Source: Dialister sp. UBA734
GTDB taxonomy: Bacteria; Bacillota; Negativicutes; Veillonellales; Dialisteraceae
Assembly: GCA_002297935.1 (NCBI GenBank)
Contig: DBLC01000005.1
Span: 3,439-9,664 of the forward strand
Direction of reading: 5' to 3'
DNA: 6,226 nt
Shown here: piece by piece, positions 4,938-6,226 of the stretch
How positions within the stretch are numbered: position 1 is the stretch's first letter
How the letters are laid out: every line of letters starts with the position of its first letter
Made by a program: the position numbers and the translations under genes
Notes under the pieces: model-generated
What the model was told of the DNA's origin: nothing
The model's database searches: none
Seen by the model: only the letters and a program-made list of their open reading frames with translations

Positions 4938-6026
4938 ATGGACATCTACGCTGCAGCACTACCGGGCTGCCCTCGGTTGGGGGCGAAACATATTCGTGAG
5001 CTTTTAGAGCATTTCAATACTCCAGAAGATTTGTGGAAGGCTTCCGAGGAGGATATCCATGGAGCCAAATTGCTGCCGCCGAAAACGGAAGCGGCGTTTT
5101 TTGCCTATCGCAGGAACGTAGAACCGGAGCGGCTGGGAGAGGAATTATTTCAATTGCATATTCGCGCTTGCACTTGGGAGGATTCGGACTATCCTCCTCT
5201 TTTGCGTGACACCGCCAACCCGCCGGCGGTGCTTTTCTACAAAGGGGCCGTACCAGAATGGGAAAAGACCATTGCCATTGTAGGCTCCCGAAAGGCCACG
5301 GCTTATGGTATAGAAACAGCGGGGCAAATGGCGAAAGGCTTGGCTCAGGCCGGTGTGACCGTGGTGTCCGGCGGCGCTCGTGGCATCGATAGCGCCTCCC
5401 ATCGTGGGGCCTTGCAAGGGCAGGGGCCGACCGTGGTGGTCCTGGCGTGTGGCCTCGATCGAGTTTATCCGCCGGAAAATCGAGAGCTTTTCCAGCAAGT
5501 GGTGGCCGCTGGTGGCACCCTGATTTCTGAATACCCACCAGGCACGCCGCCCTTGGGACGCCAATTCCCCGCCAGAAATCGAATCATCGCCGGCATGAGT
5601 CGCGGCACTTTGGTGGTGGAAGCAGCCGAACGAAGTGGCTCTCTTATTACCTCCGATTTCGCCTTGGAAGAAGGGCGGGATGTCTTCTCCATTCCGGGAA
5701 GCATTTGGCTTCCGTCTTGTAAAGGCACAAACCAGCTCATCCGAAACGGCGCCATCTGCTGCACTTCCGTAGAAGATATTCTTTCCGAGTACGGCTGGAA
5801 TGAAGAAAAAGAAACGGGAGAAAAGAAACAATTTCTGGAACCGCTTACCTTGGAAGAAGAATTGGTCTATCGCTATTGCACCGTGGAAAACGAAATTACC
5901 TCAGAAGAAATTATTCAACAGTCCGGTCTATCGGTGGTAAAACTCACCATGATTCTCTTGCAGCTACAGCTGAAAGGGTATATTAAAGAAGTGGGGAATG
6001 GACGGTATATCGTGGTGAATCGGTAG
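4938..6026 (+). CDS. dprA: DNA-processing protein DprA (Smf)
   Basis: DprA binds incoming single-stranded DNA in the cytoplasm during natural transformation, shields it and loads RecA. That role is known for the family; whether this organism is transformable cannot be seen here. The product is 362 aa, the usual family length. Residues 1-65 form the N-terminal helical (SAM/HhH-like) domain. The extended Rossmann core carries GSR (116-118), SGGARGID (144-151), FPARNRIIAG with Arg213-Asn-Arg215, EAAERSGS (228-235) and the GTNQLI segment (263-268). The C-terminal winged-helix (DML1-like) domain covers about 303-360. No key motif is missing or broken. By eye it is more GC-rich than the kinase upstream. 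dprA often neighbours topA or competence genes, but here a kinase unrelated to competence lies upstream and the downstream neighbour is outside the window. It is bracketed by inverted copies of the hairpin-heptamer element. Confidence 0.97.
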   Translation: MDIYAAALPGCPRLGAKHIRELLEHFNTPEDLWKASEEDIHGAKLLPPKTEAAFFAYRRNVEPERLGEELFQLHIRACTWEDSDYPPLLRDTANPPAVLFYKGAVPEWEKTIAIVGSRKATAYGIETAGQMAKGLAQAGVTVVSGGARGIDSASHRGALQGQGPTVVVLACGLDRVYPPENRELFQQVVAAGGTLISEYPPGTPPLGRQFPARNRIIAGMSRGTLVVEAAERSGSLITSDFALEEGRDVFSIPGSIWLPSCKGTNQLIRNGAICCTSVEDILSEYGWNEEKETGEKKQFLEPLTLEEELVYRYCTVENEITSEEIIQQSGLSVVKLTMILLQLQLKGYIKEVGNGRYIVVNR

Positions 6027-6033
6027 TGGGGTT

Positions 6034-6098
6034 AGTGCGTAATGCGAAGTGCGTAGTGCGTAATGGTGGTGGCGGCGCATCAAATTAGGAAGCGCCCC
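6034..6098 (-). repeat. Hairpin-heptamer element, copy 4 (-)
   Basis: This is the reverse-complement layout of copy 3 with identical module lengths. The array is 6034-6064 (four heptamers plus ACT), the spacer 6065-6071 and the hairpin 6072-6098, again with a 13-nt loop. The 7-bp stem has one mismatch. It begins seven bases after the dprA stop codon. No T-run follows on the + strand, so it is a poor intrinsic terminator. With copy 3 it forms inverted repeats around dprA. Confidence 0.75.
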
Positions 6099-6125
6099 AA
6101 TACCCATTTCTTAAAGGTTATAATT

Positions 6126-6154
6126 TTGCTAATTTCTGTTTTTTAACATATAAG
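6126..6154 (+). promoter_or_regulatory. Possible promoter for a downstream gene
   Basis: TTGCTA (6126-6131) and TATAAG (6149-6154) lie 17 bp apart in AT-rich DNA just beyond copy 4. They would drive a + strand gene starting beyond the window. From 6155 to 6226 I find no convincing start codon with a well-placed ribosome binding site. Confidence 0.4.
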
Positions 6155-6226
6155 TGGCTTCGCTTGATGCAGGGCAATGCTGTTAAGTTAAGGATTTGTG
6201 TTAATAGGTATGATTTCGCTGGAAGT

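Noticed and set aside
6196..6226. Start of a downstream gene (TTG/GTG near 6196-6200 or ATG at 6210)
   Set aside because: AGGA at 6191-6194 is too close to the first candidates and too far from the ATG, and too few codons remain to judge.

Overview
This window has two confident protein genes, both on the + strand, set in long intergenic DNA packed with repeats and inverted repeats. They are a soluble hybrid sensor histidine kinase (1404-4547) and the DNA-processing protein DprA (4938-6026). Shine-Dalgarno spacing, sigma-A-like promoters and the protein style fit a low-to-mid GC Bacillota. A Negativicutes gut anaerobe is my guess, but nothing here proves the genus.

Layout. Positions 1-1342 hold no credible protein gene. 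They contain a terminator-like hairpin (77-98), a modular hairpin-plus-heptamer element (335-399), a run of perfect or nested inverted repeats (400-717, including a possible branched RNA at 563-683) and a foldback element of about 415 bp with ~100-bp arms (771-1185). A good promoter (1214-1242) lies just after the foldback. It would make a ~155-nt leader carrying an operator-like palindrome and a 16-codon upstream ORF with its own ribosome binding site. That small ORF contains five AAGC tetranucleotide units and stops on the kinase's Shine-Dalgarno. By frame arithmetic, losing one AAGC unit would fuse the leader ORF in frame to the kinase. It is therefore a candidate slippage switch on kinase translation.

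The kinase has an N-terminal PAS-like segment, a coiled coil, GAF, two further PAS-like regions, HisKA (His682), HATPase_c and a C-terminal receiver (Asp977). It has no visible membrane segment, no HPt domain and no output domain, so its partners must be encoded elsewhere. The 390-bp gap before dprA holds a foldback hairpin, two copies of the hairpin-heptamer element in opposite orientations and a possible promoter. A further copy follows dprA, so dprA is bracketed by inverted copies. Three of the four copies share exactly the same plan: a 27-nt hairpin with a 13-nt loop, a 7-nt spacer and a 31-nt array of four heptamers plus three bases. The window ends with a possible promoter aimed at an unseen downstream gene.

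The two genes show no sign of being functionally linked. The points of most interest are the repeat-bearing kinase leader and the modular hairpin-heptamer family.
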